A stretch of 6,187 nucleotides of DNA. Source: Devosia equisanguinis (GTDB lineage: Bacteria > Pseudomonadota > Alphaproteobacteria > Rhizobiales > Devosiaceae). Positions 6,104 to 6,187 of this stretch are shown here, piece after piece; position 1 is the first letter of the stretch, and the number at the start of each line of letters is the position of its first letter. Both the position numbers and the translations under genes were made by a program. The stretch is taken from NCBI GenBank assembly GCA_945888565.1, contig CAMDAL010000253.1:1-6187 (forward strand), in the 5' to 3' direction. Below the pieces are notes generated by a model. That model searched no databases, was not told the DNA's origin, and saw only the letters and a list, made by a program, of their open reading frames with translations.

Positions 6104-6187
6104 GCTGCCGCGTCCAGCACCGTGCCCACCAGCCCGCTCGCCTTGATGCCGTCGAGCAGGAACTGCATGGCGAGCGCCGCGAGCAGC
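6097..6187 (-). CDS. MarC-family integral membrane protein, C-terminal fragment
   Basis: On the minus strand the last 29 codons read LLAALAMQFLLDGIKASGL and so on, ending in AAAK and TAG at 6099-6097. The 'A-QF-LDGI' pattern in a hydrophobic helix is characteristic of the final transmembrane segment of MarC (UPF0056) inner-membrane proteins. These were once linked to multiple antibiotic resistance, but their transport role is unproven. Only this tail is visible, so length, start and integrity cannot be judged. Confidence 0.65.
   Translation of the reverse strand, partial: LLAALAMQFLLDGIKASGLVGTVLDAAAK

Noticed and set aside
5838..6146. 102-codon plus-strand ORF overlapping the 41-residue gene
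   Set aside because: It is in a different frame from the well-supported small gene, has no matching ribosome binding site, and crosses the stem-loop into the marC 3' end.
1..6187. CRISPR array, tRNA, rRNA, riboswitch or phage genes
   Set aside because: No regularly spaced repeats, no tRNA-like cloverleaf or rRNA sequence, and no phage structural motifs were seen. The GH25 domain alone is not evidence of prophage because it has a lipoprotein signal.

Overview
The window is high-GC DNA with the gene content and codon habits of an alphaproteobacterium, most likely of the order Hyphomicrobiales. A Devosia-like genus is my best guess from family resemblance only. The pointers are an alphaproteobacterial-type ComM sequence, a 41-residue lysine-rich protein of a kind I associate with Hyphomicrobiales, a MarC-type membrane protein, and strong AGGAGG-like ribosome binding sites.

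Layout, left to right. Positions 1-114 are the end of an IS5-family insertion sequence whose transposase reads out of the window on the minus strand. It has cut off a minus-strand gene (native part about 116-307) that looks like the N-terminus of a diguanylate-cyclase-type sensor. Divergently from it, 451-1365 (+) encodes a phosphotriesterase-family metal-dependent hydrolase with all six expected metal ligands. A minus-strand group follows (read right to left): a GT2 glycosyltransferase (4757-3791, broken by a frameshift near 4349), a second glycosyltransferase with a DTD motif (3784-3041), and comM, the AAA+ branch-migration helicase gene (2979-1459, broken by an in-frame TAA at 2742-2740). 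To the right, 4959-5798 (+) encodes a GH25 lysozyme-like lipoprotein, and 5920-6045 (+) encodes the 41-residue lysine-rich protein. A stem-loop at 6068-6094 separates the latter from the converging 3' end of a marC-family gene (6097-6187, minus).

How the genes fit together. The two glycosyltransferases are 6 nt apart and probably form a surface-polysaccharide operon that runs towards comM. The GH25 lipoprotein starts divergently from them across about 200 nt and also concerns the cell envelope. The hydrolase, comM and marC look like unrelated neighbours.

No new defence, CRISPR or RNA system is visible. The most notable property is that three of the genes are disrupted by three different kinds of lesion (IS insertion, nonsense codon, frameshift) within about 4.7 kb. 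This means either local gene decay or, for the two point lesions, base-level sequence error. The long ORFs opposite comM, the hydrolase, the GT2 gene and the GH25 gene are antisense shadows caused by high GC.
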